Shown here: piece after piece, positions 1 to 7,166 of the stretch
Layout: each line of letters opens with the position of its first letter
Position numbering within the stretch: the stretch's first letter is position 1
Assembly (NCBI GenBank): GCA_964586145.1
Contig: CAZPHH010000106.1
Location: 1 to 14,930, forward strand
Direction of reading: 5' to 3'
Source: JAFGJQ01 sp964586145
Lineage (GTDB): Bacteria; Planctomycetota; Phycisphaerae; UBA1845
DNA: 14,930 nucleotides
Translations under genes and position numbers: made by a program
Notes under the pieces: model-generated
Told to the model about the DNA's origin: nothing
Database searches by the model: none
What the model saw: only the letters and a program-made list of their open reading frames with translations

Positions 1-55
1 AGTGCCGCGAGGCGTCGTGCGACCCGTCCGGCACGGAAGGCAACTGTGACCTCCT
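1..55 (+). repeat. 55-bp direct repeat, copy 1
   Basis: The first 55 bases of the window are identical to 239-293, and the two copies diverge at the next base (G at 56, C at 294). The repeat encodes CREASCDPSGTEGNCDLL in the Cys-rich protein. It begins at the window edge, while copy 2 begins at the gap edge, so both copies abut an assembly boundary. Confidence 0.95.
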
Positions 56-138
56 GACGCCGGTGAACGAAGGCCAGCCGTGTGACGACGGCGACGTGTG
101 TCAGATCGGTGAGACGTGCCAGGCGGGCGAGTGCGTCG
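3..138 (+). CDS. Cysteine-rich repeat protein, internal fragment before the assembly gap
   Basis: This frame is open from the window edge to the N run and has no start or stop. It reads CREASCDPSGTEGNCDLL, then PVNEGQPCDDGDVC, then GETCQAGEC. The regularly spaced cysteines and acidic residues resemble the CTDC-type Cys-rich repeats common in large secreted proteins of planctomycetes and myxobacteria. The same peptide recurs after the gap, in a different frame only because the N run has an arbitrary length. I infer that this is the same gene as the post-gap fragment, or a misplaced repeat branch of it. It is probably extracellular and disulfide-rich. No catalytic motif is visible and no function can be given. 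Confidence 0.6.
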
Positions 139-238
139 NNNNNNNNNNNNNNNNNNNNNNNNNNNNNNNNNNNNNNNNNNNNNNNNNNNNNNNNNNNNNN
201 NNNNNNNNNNNNNNNNNNNNNNNNNNNNNNNNNNNNNN
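139..238. other. Assembly gap of exactly 100 N
   Basis: One hundred undetermined bases. A run of exactly 100 N is the conventional placeholder for a scaffold join of unknown size, so its length should not be used to infer reading frame. The coding frame before the gap (codons starting at position 3) and after it (codons starting at 241) differ by one base, as expected for an arbitrary gap length inside one gene. Confidence 0.97.
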
Positions 239-293
239 AGTGCCGCGAGGCGTCGTGCGACCCGTCCGGCACGGAAGGCAACTGTGACCTCCT
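239..293 (+). repeat. 55-bp direct repeat, copy 2
   Basis: Exact copy of 1-55, starting at the first base after the N gap. The following sequence keeps similarity at the protein level (PVNEGLPCDD against PVNEGQPCDD), as expected for successive units of a repeat protein, but differs at the nucleotide level. Confidence 0.95.
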
Positions 294-780
294 CGCGCCG
301 GTCAATGAGGGCCTGCCCTGCGATGACCTGCAGTTCTGCACCGTGGATGACGTTTGTCTGGACGGCGTATGCACTGGGGTCGAGAATGACTGCGATGACG
401 GTGTCGAATGCACCGTTGATTCGTGCGATGAGGAAGCGGATACTTGTTTGAACACGCCGGACCATGAATTCTGCGCCAACGGTGCTTTCTGTGACGGCGT
501 GGAAATCTGCGATCCGGTCCTCGGCTGTCTGCCGGGTGAGTATCCGTGTGACGCGGGGGAGTGGTGCGACGAGGTCGGCGATTCCTGCGTACCTCATGGA
601 GACGGCGATTTTGACGGCGATCTGGACGTGGACCTGAAGGACTTCGCGGCGTTTCAGTCCTGCTTCGGTCAGGCCGGCACAGGATGGTGCTCGCCGGGAA
701 ACATGGTCGGGCTGGATGCGATGATCGACCTGGAGGACCTGGTGGCATTTGTCACCGTGTTGGAGGGCAGCGGGCCCTGA
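239..780 (+). CDS. Cysteine-rich repeat protein with C-terminal dockerin-like segment, 3' part
   Basis: The reading frame is open from the gap to a TGA at 778-780 and gives about 180 residues. The first two thirds is a series of Cys-rich acidic units, such as CDDGVECTVDSCDEEADTC and FCDGVEICDPVLGC, resembling CTDC-type repeats. The last 60 residues carry GDGDFDGDLDVDLKDFAAF and a degenerate second half (MIDLEDLVAFV). This is a dockerin/EF-hand-like pair of acidic loops typical of planctomycete secreted proteins. The real start lies upstream of the window or in the gap, and an internal ATG at 82 is not credible as the start because it is out of frame with the pre-gap coding. The protein is probably exported and calcium-binding, with a structural or adhesive role inferred only from composition. 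Confidence 0.75.
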
Positions 781-1019
781 ACGATTTGCAGGGTGTCAAG
801 GGAGCGATGACCAGTTCAGTACGCGGGATGCAGGCGGCGGTCGCCAGGGCACTGCACGCCGCTCTGATCGTAGTGGTGTGTGGTGTGCCGTTGTTGGCGA
901 CCGGGTGCTCGGGCAAGCCCTGCGCGGCCCCGGCCCTGGATCGGCAAGGCAGGGGTGTATCCGCAGTGGAAGGATCAGACTCGCACGGATTGCGGATCGA
1001 CAAGGCGACCGAGAGCGTC

Positions 1020-1024
1020 GGAGG
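1020..1024 (+). promoter_or_regulatory. Ribosome binding site GGAGG for the ATG at 1035
   Basis: GGAGG lies 10 bases upstream of the ATG at 1035. The match is better than that of the alternative in-frame ATG at 807, where AAGGGAG sits almost against the start codon. It supports 1035 as the translation start. Confidence 0.5.
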
Positions 1025-1034
1025 CGAAAGGCAG

Positions 1035-2912
1035 ATGAGATCATCCAATTGGCGGCGGATGCGAGCGGCGTCACTCGGGCTGGTCAGCGTGATGCTGGCG
1101 AGCGCGCCGGCGGTCGGGCAGGTGACCGTGTTCTCGGACAACTTTGACGCGGGCACCTCCGGACCCAACTGGACGCTTTTTTCCGCGGGCGGAGACTATA
1201 CCGCTGATTTCGCGTACGACTACAGCGTGCGTGGGATCATCCCGGCCCCGAACTCGTCCGGCACCACGGTCGGGCTGCATTTCACCGTGAATAACAACGA
1301 CGCGAATCCCGCGAAGGACGCCGTGAGCGCATACCCGGTCGGCCAGTCCTTCCCCGGACCGCGAACGCTTTCCTTCGACATGTGGCTCAACTACAACGGC
1401 GGCGCCGGCGGCGGGACCGGGTCCACAGAGTTCGCGACGGCCGGACTCCGTCATGCGGGCGACCGCGTGGTCTGGGCGGACAACGCCGCCGGCGACGGGC
1501 TGTGGTTCGCGGTCAGCGGCGAGGGTGGAGACTCCATCGACTACCGCGCGTACCGCGGTGGAACGCTGCTGTCCGTGGCCGCGTCCACCTTGGCGGCCGT
1601 CAGCGCCAATCATACCGACGTGTTCTTCCAGTACCTGTTTCCCAGCCCGACCTACGAAACGGCCGGCGCCCCCGGCAAGCACTGGGTGGAGGTGCTCATC
1701 CGGTACGCCGACGGGGTGGTCGAATGGCGGCTGAACGGCCGGCTGATCGCCATCCGGGTTGATGAATCCGCAAGCGCCACGAACCTGATGCTCGGCTACA
1801 TGGACACGTTTGCGTCCATCGCGAACCCGGCCGAAGACAACTTCGTCATCTATGACAACGTGCGCGTCGAGGCGCCCGACTGCAACGGGAACGGCATTCC
1901 GGACGATCAGGACGTGGCCGGCGGCGGCAGCGAAGACTGCAACGCAAACGGCCTTCCGGACGAATGCGAGTCCGTTGCCGGGTGCGACTACGACGCGGAC
2001 GGCGACGTGGACGCGGACGACCTGGCGTCGCTGGTGGGCTGTCTGGGCGGGCCGGATGCCGCACCCGCCGCGTGTCCGGCCCTCTGTCTGGCCGCGTTCG
2101 GTGCGGACGGCGACGACGATGTGGACCTGGGCGACTTCGCCGCGATGCAGATTGCGTTGACGTCCGGACCGTTTCCGGCTCGGCCGGCCCAGGCGGCAGG
2201 GGGGCGTCGTCTTGTGGCGGAGGTGGCGGGCCTGACCCAGACCGCTCGCGAGCAGCGGATTCTGGCGGAAATCACCGGCGGCAACGTGCCGGGCTTCCTG
2301 CGAACATTCGTGCCGATCCACGTGAGCGCCCTCATCGGGGGCACCGTGCGGCAGGCGACGTATTACGTCGCGCCCGACTACCTGACGGTCGGGTTGGACC
2401 GCGATTTCGTCCGCATGCCCATGACGCCGTTGATTGCCCAGCCGATCGCCGATGCGATGGGCTGCCTGCTGCCCACGCGAAAGATGGTGAACGACATCTA
2501 CACGCAGGCCGCGGTCAAACTCGCTCCGTCGCCGATCAGTCCGACCACCACCGACATCACACGCCTGACCACGTACTACCGCCACCACGAGCGGGTGGAG
2601 GAGCAACGGGCCGGCCAGCCGCTCGGCCTGCTGGTGGGCGGCATCAAGAAGGACGTGGTGATCACGCCTCTTCTGGCCGCGAACCCCGGCAAGGTGGCCA
2701 TCTACGGCTGGCACCAGCTCAACGGGACGCCCATCCAGCCGCTCTACCTGGGCCACACCATCTCGTACGTGGACTACAGCCACGGCATCCGGCTCGTCCG
2801 CGGGATGATGGAAGTGGACGGCGTAGAGATGTCCGTCGCCGACGTGCTGGCCGACCCCAGTCTGCATGTTCTGCTGAGTGACGAGGGCGTGGTGACAAAC
2901 CCCAGTTACTGA
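1035..2912 (+). CDS. Secreted protein: LamG-like domain, calcium-type repeats and conserved C-terminal domain of unknown function
   Basis: 625 residues from the ATG at 1035. Residues 1-29 form a Sec signal peptide: basic MRSSNWRRMR, a hydrophobic core, and a cleavage site near APAVG/Q. Residues about 30-280 (starting FSDNFD, ending NFVIYDNVRVE) look like a beta-rich concanavalin/LamG-type domain. Residues about 281-310 hold DCNGNGIPDD and DCNANGLPDE repeats. Residues about 317-379 form a dockerin-like pair (DYDADGDVDADD and DGDDDVDLGDF). Residues about 417-625 form a separate domain with motifs YYVAPDYLTVG, LLPTRKMVNDIY, IKKDVVI, YGWHQLNGTPIQPLY and VDYSHGIRLV. I recall similar motifs in uncharacterised secreted proteins, but know no function. 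The YGWH and DYSHGIR segments look like active-site candidates, which is inference. The frame stays open upstream to 684, and an in-frame ATG at 807 would add a lipoprotein-type signal, so the start is uncertain. Confidence 0.8.
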   Translation: MRSSNWRRMRAASLGLVSVMLASAPAVGQVTVFSDNFDAGTSGPNWTLFSAGGDYTADFAYDYSVRGIIPAPNSSGTTVGLHFTVNNNDANPAKDAVSAYPVGQSFPGPRTLSFDMWLNYNGGAGGGTGSTEFATAGLRHAGDRVVWADNAAGDGLWFAVSGEGGDSIDYRAYRGGTLLSVAASTLAAVSANHTDVFFQYLFPSPTYETAGAPGKHWVEVLIRYADGVVEWRLNGRLIAIRVDESASATNLMLGYMDTFASIANPAEDNFVIYDNVRVEAPDCNGNGIPDDQDVAGGGSEDCNANGLPDECESVAGCDYDADGDVDADDLASLVGCLGGPDAAPAACPALCLAAFGADGDDDVDLGDFAAMQIALTSGPFPARPAQAAGGRRLVAEVAGLTQTAREQRILAEITGGNVPGFLRTFVPIHVSALIGGTVRQATYYVAPDYLTVGLDRDFVRMPMTPLIAQPIADAMGCLLPTRKMVNDIYTQAAVKLAPSPISPTTTDITRLTTYYRHHERVEEQRAGQPLGLLVGGIKKDVVITPLLAANPGKVAIYGWHQLNGTPIQPLYLGHTISYVDYSHGIRLVRGMMEVDGVEMSVADVLADPSLHVLLSDEGVVTNPSY

Positions 2913-2915
2913 TCC

Positions 2916-2932
2916 GGCGCGTTCAACGCGCC
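2916..2932 (+). terminator. Perfect inverted repeat just after the stop codon, terminator-like
   Basis: GGCGCGTT-C-AACGCGCC begins 3 bases after the TGA at 2910-2912. It can form a 7-bp GC-rich stem with a 3-base loop. TTTT occurs at 2942-2945, nine bases after the stem, so it is not a canonical U-tract terminator. It may be a terminator or a mRNA 3' stabiliser. Confidence 0.45.
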
Positions 2933-3137
2933 ATGGCCGGGTTTTGACGGCGGACCTGTCCGGGTCGGTTGGGGGGACGACGAAGGCGTCTTCCGGGCCG
3001 GTCGTCGGTCTGCACCGGTCGTTCCCGGTCGCCACGGTGCCCTCCATCCACGGACCATCCACGGGTGCCATCCGGCGTGCGATACGGCCTGCAGCAGTGG
3101 GGGCCCCCGACGTTCCGATAAACCTTGACGGGTTGCC

Positions 3138-3163
3138 CGGACGGGTGCTGACCTGCCCGTCCG
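3138..3163 (+). repeat. Hairpin with perfect 8-bp GC-rich stem
   Basis: CGGACGGG at 3138-3145 pairs perfectly with CCCGTCCG at 3156-3163 across a 10-base loop. It lies mid-way in the non-coding stretch, about 240 bases before the kinase start, and has no T-run after it. It could be a structured leader element or a remnant of a repeat. The role is unknown. Confidence 0.5.
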
Positions 3164-3405
3164 AAACCGTCGATACACATCCAGGGATGCGGTCGGGTCG
3201 GTTCGTCGCATGGACGCCGGCTTGGAGTGACAACGCTTTGCCACAGACTGAGGTCCTCACGGGCCTCCGCCGCGGCGCTCGTCGTCGCGTGGTGACGGCC
3301 GCGGTTGCCAGGGACCGAGTCGTGAAGCCGCGCTGATTCTGCAGACACAAACGGACTACGACATTTTGATGCAACTTCGGCAACCCGGGGTGAGAGCGCA
3401 CGCGT

Positions 3406-6400
3406 ATGCCTGACACGCATCCGCCCAATCTGACCTTTCCGCAATGGATCCAGCGGTTCGTGCCGGACTCCCTTGCCGGAGAGGGCCCACAAATGCGCCG
3501 TCGCGCCGGTGTCATTGTCGCCGGTACCCTAGCCCTGGTCGTCGCGGGGACGGTGTATGGGTTTCTGCACGCAGTCCTCATGCAGAACACGGGCGCGTCT
3601 GTGACGCTGCTGACGGGGGCCGGGTTGGTCTGCGCCGCACCCCTGCTGCTCCGCCGGACCGGGTCTGTGGTCCTGGCCGGCAACTGGCTGTTGATCTGCC
3701 TTGCCGCGGCGCTCATGCTGACCGGCCTTCTGGCCGGCCGCGAGACGATCTATGTCCTGAGTTGGTGCGTCTGCGTGCCGGTGCTCGCCGTCTGCGTGCT
3801 CGGCCGGCGTTGGGCCGTCGTCTGGACGGGAGTGGCGCTGGCGATGTGCGTGGCGGGCGCCACCTTGTCATCTCTTGCAGACTCATCGCCGGAGTGGAGC
3901 TCGCGTCTCCTCCGCCTGTCGTCGCTGATGGGGCTGGTGCTGGTCATGCTTGCCATTACGCTGCTCTATGAGCGGTGGAACGGCCAGGCGGAGCGCGAGC
4001 TGCGCCGGCACCAGGAGCACCTGGACGAACTCGTGAGCACGCGCACCGAGGGACTCGTGGAGGCCAATCGGGCGTTACATCAGGAGGTGGCGGAACGCCG
4101 CCGGGTTCAGGAGGACCTGGCCGAGAGTGAGCAGAAGTACCGCCTCCTCACGGAAAACCTGAAGGACGTGGTCCTGACGATATCGGCCACGGGCAGCGTG
4201 CTGTATTGCAGTCCGGTCATCCGAGAGTTCGCCGGCTACGCCCCGGAGCAGGTCGTCGGCACGCACATCAGCGGGTACCTTGCACGCAAGGATGAGCTGC
4301 GGCACGCCCTGCGCCTGATGCAGAACATCGTGATCGATCGCACGTCGGCCAGCCTCGAGGTGCTCTACAAGCCTGCACGCGGCGAGCCCTTCTACGTCGA
4401 GGTGACCGGCAAGCCGCTCATCCGCGACGGAGCGGTGACGGCCATCCAATGCGTCATGCGCGACATCGGCGTCCGCAGACAGGAGGAAGAGGAAAGGCTG
4501 AGCCGTCTGGAGCGGCAACGAGGCCAGCAGGGGATATTGCTCACGCTGGCCACTCATCCGGCCATCGTGGAGGGCGACCTGGCCGGTGCGGCCCGGGCCG
4601 TGACCCAACTGGCGGCGGTGGCCCTGGAGGTGGATCGCGCCAGCGTGTGGTTGCTGGAGGACGACGATCGTCAGCTCCGTTGCTGGGACCTTCATGAACG
4701 CGATGCCCACACGCATACCGGTGGCGCAACGCTGGCGGTCACCGACTTCCCCGCCTACTTCCAGGCCCTCGTCGCGGATCGCACCATCGCCGCTTCCGGT
4801 GCCGGAACCGACCCCCGAACGGCGGAACTCGCGGGATCCTACCTGGTTCCTCTGGGCATCGTGTCCCTGCTGGATTCTCCCATCCGCCTGGGCGGACGCG
4901 TGGTTGGCGTGGTGTCTCACGAGACCCGGGGCGAACCGCGTGTCTGGTTGCCCGACGACATCGCGTTTGCCGGTCAGGTGGCCGACCAGATGGCCCAGGC
5001 CGTGGCCAATCGCGAGCGGCGCGAGGCGGAACACGCTCTGCGTGAAAACGAACGCCGCATGGCGACGCTCATGAGCAACCTGCCCGGCATGGCCTACCGC
5101 TGCCGCAACGACGGCGACTGGACCATGGAGTTCTGCAGCGAGGGCTGCCTCGCCCTGACCGGCTGCTCGGCGGCCGACCTGGTCCAGAACCGCCGGCAGT
5201 CGTACAACGATCTGATTCACCCGGACGATCGGGCAGCCGTGTGGGACGAGGTGCAGGCTGGGTTGCGCGAACGCCGGCCGTTCCGTCTGGTATACCGAAT
5301 CCGTAACGCCGACGGTGTGCAGAAGTGGGTCTGGGAACAGGGCCAGGGAGTTTGGGGTCCGGACGGCGCCCTGCTCTGGCTGGAAGGGTTCATCGCAGAC
5401 ATCACCGAGCGCCGGCAGGCCGAGCTCCAACTGGAGGAGAAGCACCGGCAGTTGCGGGAGGCGCTGCAGCGAGAACGCGCCGGCGCCATGCAGCTCGAAA
5501 CGGCCCTGAACCAACTCCGGGCCCAGCAAGAGGCCCTCCAGACAATCAACGAGGAATTGTCGGTTGCGCGAGAGGCCGCCGAGGCCGCCAGTCGGTCCAA
5601 GAGCGAGTTTCTGGCCAACATGTCCCACGAAATTCGCACGCCCATGACCGCCATCCTGGGCTACCTGGACCTGATCCGCGAGGGCTGCGAGCACACCTGC
5701 ACCTACGGCCGCGAAGCACTGCTGGAGCACATGAACACGGTGACCCGCAACGGCGAGCACCTGATGCAGATCATCAGTGACATCCTCGACCTCTCCAAGA
5801 TTGAGGCCGGCAAGTTCGAGGTCCAACGGCTGCGCTGCGCCCCGGCGCAGATTCTCGCCGAGATCGAGTCGCTTATGCGGTTCCGCGCCGCGGGCAAGGG
5901 GTTGCGCTTTGTCGTGGATTGGGAGGGTCCGGTCCCCGAATGGATCGAGACCGATCCCACCCGCGTGCGGCAAATCCTGGTAAACCTGGTCGGAAACGCC
6001 GTGAAGTTCACCGAGGTGGGCGAAGTCCGGGTGATCGGCCGACTGCTGGAGGTGCCGTCGGACGCAGCGACCTCGCAATCGGCTGCGATCGAGTTCGCCG
6101 TGACGGACACCGGCATCGGGATCGATGCCGACCAACAGCGGAGACTGTTCGAGCCCTTCATGCAGGTCAACACCGCATCCACGCGCCAGTTCGGCGGCAC
6201 CGGGCTCGGACTGAGCATCAGCCGGCGCCTGGCCCGGATGCTGGGCGGCGAGATCGTCGTCGAGAGCGAACCGGGTCGCGGAAGCACGTTTCGCGTTCGC
6301 ATATCCGCGGGATCGCTGCACGGTGTGCGAATTCTATCGGCACCGCAGGCTCGCACGAAACTCCGTGCCGTGGAGACGTCCCTGCCGGAACCCGTTGCCG

Positions 6401-6804
6401 GAACCACCGTCGCGTGCCGAATTCTGCTCGCGGAGGACGGGCCCGACAACCAGAAGCTGATCGGCCTGATTCTGCGAAAGGCCGGAGCGGAAGTTACCGT
6501 GGCGGAGAACGGCCGAGTGGCCGTGACCGAGGCGCTGGCCGCCGAACAAGCCGGCCGCCCGTTTGACCTGATCCTCATGGACATGCAAATGCCGGAGCTG
6601 GACGGCTACGAGGCGACCCGTTTGCTGCGAGCCCGCGGCTATCACCGCCCCGTCGTGGCCCTGACCGCCCACGCGATGGCCCATGACCGGGAGCACTGCC
6701 TGCGGGCCGGCTGCAACGAATACGTGAGCAAACCCGTGGATCGCCGGGTTCTCATCGAGATGGTCCAGCGCCACACCCGTCCGCAACCCGTGCTCCCCAC
6801 CTGA
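3406..6804 (+). CDS. Membrane hybrid sensor histidine kinase (6 TM, PAS, GAF, PAS, HisKA, HATPase, REC)
   Basis: 1132 residues. About six hydrophobic segments (35-59, 63-82, 88-110, 114-132, 135-155, 170-188) form an N-terminal membrane sensor, followed by a coiled coil (190-240), a PAS domain (241-360), a GAF domain (373-537), a second PAS domain (548-670) with a PAC-like end (GFIADITERRQ) and another coiled coil. The HisKA H-box FLANMSHEIRTPM puts the phospho-accepting His at 741. The HATPase domain shows an N-box Asn864, a DTGIG motif with Asp901, and GGTGLGLS around 930-937. A C-terminal receiver has acidic residues E1010/D1011, phospho-acceptor Asp1059 (LILMDMQMP), Thr1087 and Lys1109. 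All key residues are present, so it should autophosphorylate and transfer phosphate to its own receiver. It has no HPt domain and there is no separate response regulator nearby, so the output partner is elsewhere. GGGGTGAG at 3387-3394 is a possible ribosome binding site. Confidence 0.93.
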   Translation: MPDTHPPNLTFPQWIQRFVPDSLAGEGPQMRRRAGVIVAGTLALVVAGTVYGFLHAVLMQNTGASVTLLTGAGLVCAAPLLLRRTGSVVLAGNWLLICLAAALMLTGLLAGRETIYVLSWCVCVPVLAVCVLGRRWAVVWTGVALAMCVAGATLSSLADSSPEWSSRLLRLSSLMGLVLVMLAITLLYERWNGQAERELRRHQEHLDELVSTRTEGLVEANRALHQEVAERRRVQEDLAESEQKYRLLTENLKDVVLTISATGSVLYCSPVIREFAGYAPEQVVGTHISGYLARKDELRHALRLMQNIVIDRTSASLEVLYKPARGEPFYVEVTGKPLIRDGAVTAIQCVMRDIGVRRQEEEERLSRLERQRGQQGILLTLATHPAIVEGDLAGAARAVTQLAAVALEVDRASVWLLEDDDRQLRCWDLHERDAHTHTGGATLAVTDFPAYFQALVADRTIAASGAGTDPRTAELAGSYLVPLGIVSLLDSPIRLGGRVVGVVSHETRGEPRVWLPDDIAFAGQVADQMAQAVANRERREAEHALRENERRMATLMSNLPGMAYRCRNDGDWTMEFCSEGCLALTGCSAADLVQNRRQSYNDLIHPDDRAAVWDEVQAGLRERRPFRLVYRIRNADGVQKWVWEQGQGVWGPDGALLWLEGFIADITERRQAELQLEEKHRQLREALQRERAGAMQLETALNQLRAQQEALQTINEELSVAREAAEAASRSKSEFLANMSHEIRTPMTAILGYLDLIREGCEHTCTYGREALLEHMNTVTRNGEHLMQIISDILDLSKIEAGKFEVQRLRCAPAQILAEIESLMRFRAAGKGLRFVVDWEGPVPEWIETDPTRVRQILVNLVGNAVKFTEVGEVRVIGRLLEVPSDAATSQSAAIEFAVTDTGIGIDADQQRRLFEPFMQVNTASTRQFGGTGLGLSISRRLARMLGGEIVVESEPGRGSTFRVRISAGSLHGVRILSAPQARTKLRAVETSLPEPVAGTTVACRILLAEDGPDNQKLIGLILRKAGAEVTVAENGRVAVTEALAAEQAGRPFDLILMDMQMPELDGYEATRLLRARGYHRPVVALTAHAMAHDREHCLRAGCNEYVSKPVDRRVLIEMVQRHTRPQPVLPT

Positions 6805-6836
6805 TCGCGCGCGCGAGTTCCCCGGACCACCCGTTG

Positions 6837-6867
6837 AGCCGGACCGAGTCCTGTGGTCGGACCGGCT
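6837..6867 (+). terminator. Terminator-like hairpin after the sensor kinase
   Basis: AGCCGG (6837-6842) pairs with CCGGCT (6862-6867). After an A/A mismatch, CCGA (6844-6847) pairs with TCGG (6857-6860), closing a 9-base loop. The stem starts 32 bases after the kinase stop and is followed by a T/G-rich tract (TGTTGTGT). It would separate kinase transcription from the symporter operon. Confidence 0.45.
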
Positions 6868-6879
6868 TGTTGTGTGGGG

Positions 6880-6895
6880 GGCCGGTCGTCCGGCC
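6880..6895 (+). repeat. Second hairpin, 6-bp stem with TCGT loop
   Basis: GGCCGG (6880-6885) pairs perfectly with CCGGCC (6890-6895) across the 4-base loop TCGT. It lies 12 bases after the preceding hairpin. It is short and may be a chance product of GC-rich sequence, or the second half of a two-hairpin terminator region. Confidence 0.35.
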
Positions 6896-7154
6896 GATCC
6901 TCCCTTCTTCCCGTATCGGGTCTGGCGCCTCCGGTCTTCAGCCGACGAACCCCCGGCCTGCGGGGCACGCCCACGCCCGGGCCGGTTTGCGCGTGTGCGC
7001 CGGCGAGCGTCCAGGTATGATCGTTTGCCGCGAACAGACGCGGGATGGGGGCAGGCGACGTGGGGGAGACGGCCTTATCCGGGTGCCCGGCAGCAGCGGG
7101 GCGGCTCGGCGGGGTTCGCTGTGGAGTTTGACGGTCCGGCCGCCGCGCGCGGGC

Positions 7155-7160
7155 AGGAGA
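7155..7160 (+). promoter_or_regulatory. Ribosome binding site AGGAGA deciding a TTG start
   Basis: AGGAGA ends six bases before TTG at 7167. The spacing and the strong Shine-Dalgarno match fix the symporter start at a TTG. The frame upstream has no better candidate, and the SSS N-terminal membrane helix begins only a few residues later. Confidence 0.7.
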
Positions 7161-7166
7161 TGCGTC

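Larger units (their letters stand above)
2913..3405. other. 493-base non-coding stretch between the secreted protein gene and the sensor kinase
   Basis: I see no convincing gene here. A 130-codon frame at 2944-3336 (+) and frames on the other strand have no recognisable domain, no ribosome binding site and low-complexity Arg/Pro/Thr-rich composition typical of GC-rich shadow frames. The stretch holds the inverted repeat at 2916-2932, the 8-bp-stem hairpin at 3138-3163, and a short direct repeat CCATCCACGG at 3044-3053 and 3055-3064. It probably contains the kinase promoter, but I could not place -35/-10 boxes with confidence. Confidence 0.6.
6805..7166. other. 362-base non-coding stretch between the kinase and the symporter
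   Basis: The frame of the symporter stays open through this stretch, with an in-frame ATG at 7017 and a GTG-free Arg/Gly/Pro-rich reading. That translation has no domain-like character, and a TTG with a strong ribosome binding site lies at 7167, so I treat the stretch as non-coding. It contains two hairpins (6837-6867 and 6880-6895). TATGAT at 7016-7021 resembles a -10 box but lacks a good -35 partner. Confidence 0.6.

Noticed and set aside
82..238. ATG at 82 as the start of the Cys-rich protein
   Set aside because: It is out of frame with the pre-gap Cys-rich coding and appears in frame with the post-gap part only because of the arbitrary N length.
3044..3064. Two copies of CCATCCACGG separated by one base as a possible operator or CRISPR-like repeat
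   Set aside because: There are only two 10-base units with no spacer, so no array is present. It may be chance in biased sequence.
2944..3336. 130-codon + strand frame in the non-coding stretch before the kinase
   Set aside because: It has no ribosome binding site, no homologue I recognise and no membrane or signal feature, and its composition resembles the other shadow frames. It could still be a small unique protein, but I cannot support it.
1071..3716. Very long open frame on the minus strand (about 880 codons) spanning the secreted protein gene and the kinase start
   Set aside because: It is the antisense of a well-supported gene, reads as Arg/Val/Gly-rich low-complexity sequence with no domain, and crosses a non-coding stretch. 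Long antisense frames are expected at this GC content.
4075..6321. Long minus-strand open frame (about 750 codons) inside the kinase gene
   Set aside because: It is fully antisense to a kinase with intact motifs and has no recognisable domain or ribosome binding site.
7016..7021. TATGAT as a -10 promoter box for the symporter operon
   Set aside because: A 5/6 match to TATAAT, but no acceptable -35 hexamer lies at 16-18 bases, and planctomycete promoter rules are poorly known.
6834..7166. N-terminal extension of the symporter to an ATG at 6834
   Set aside because: It would be translated from inside a likely terminator hairpin and is Arg/Gly/Pro-rich without domain character, while TTG 7167 has a strong ribosome binding site.
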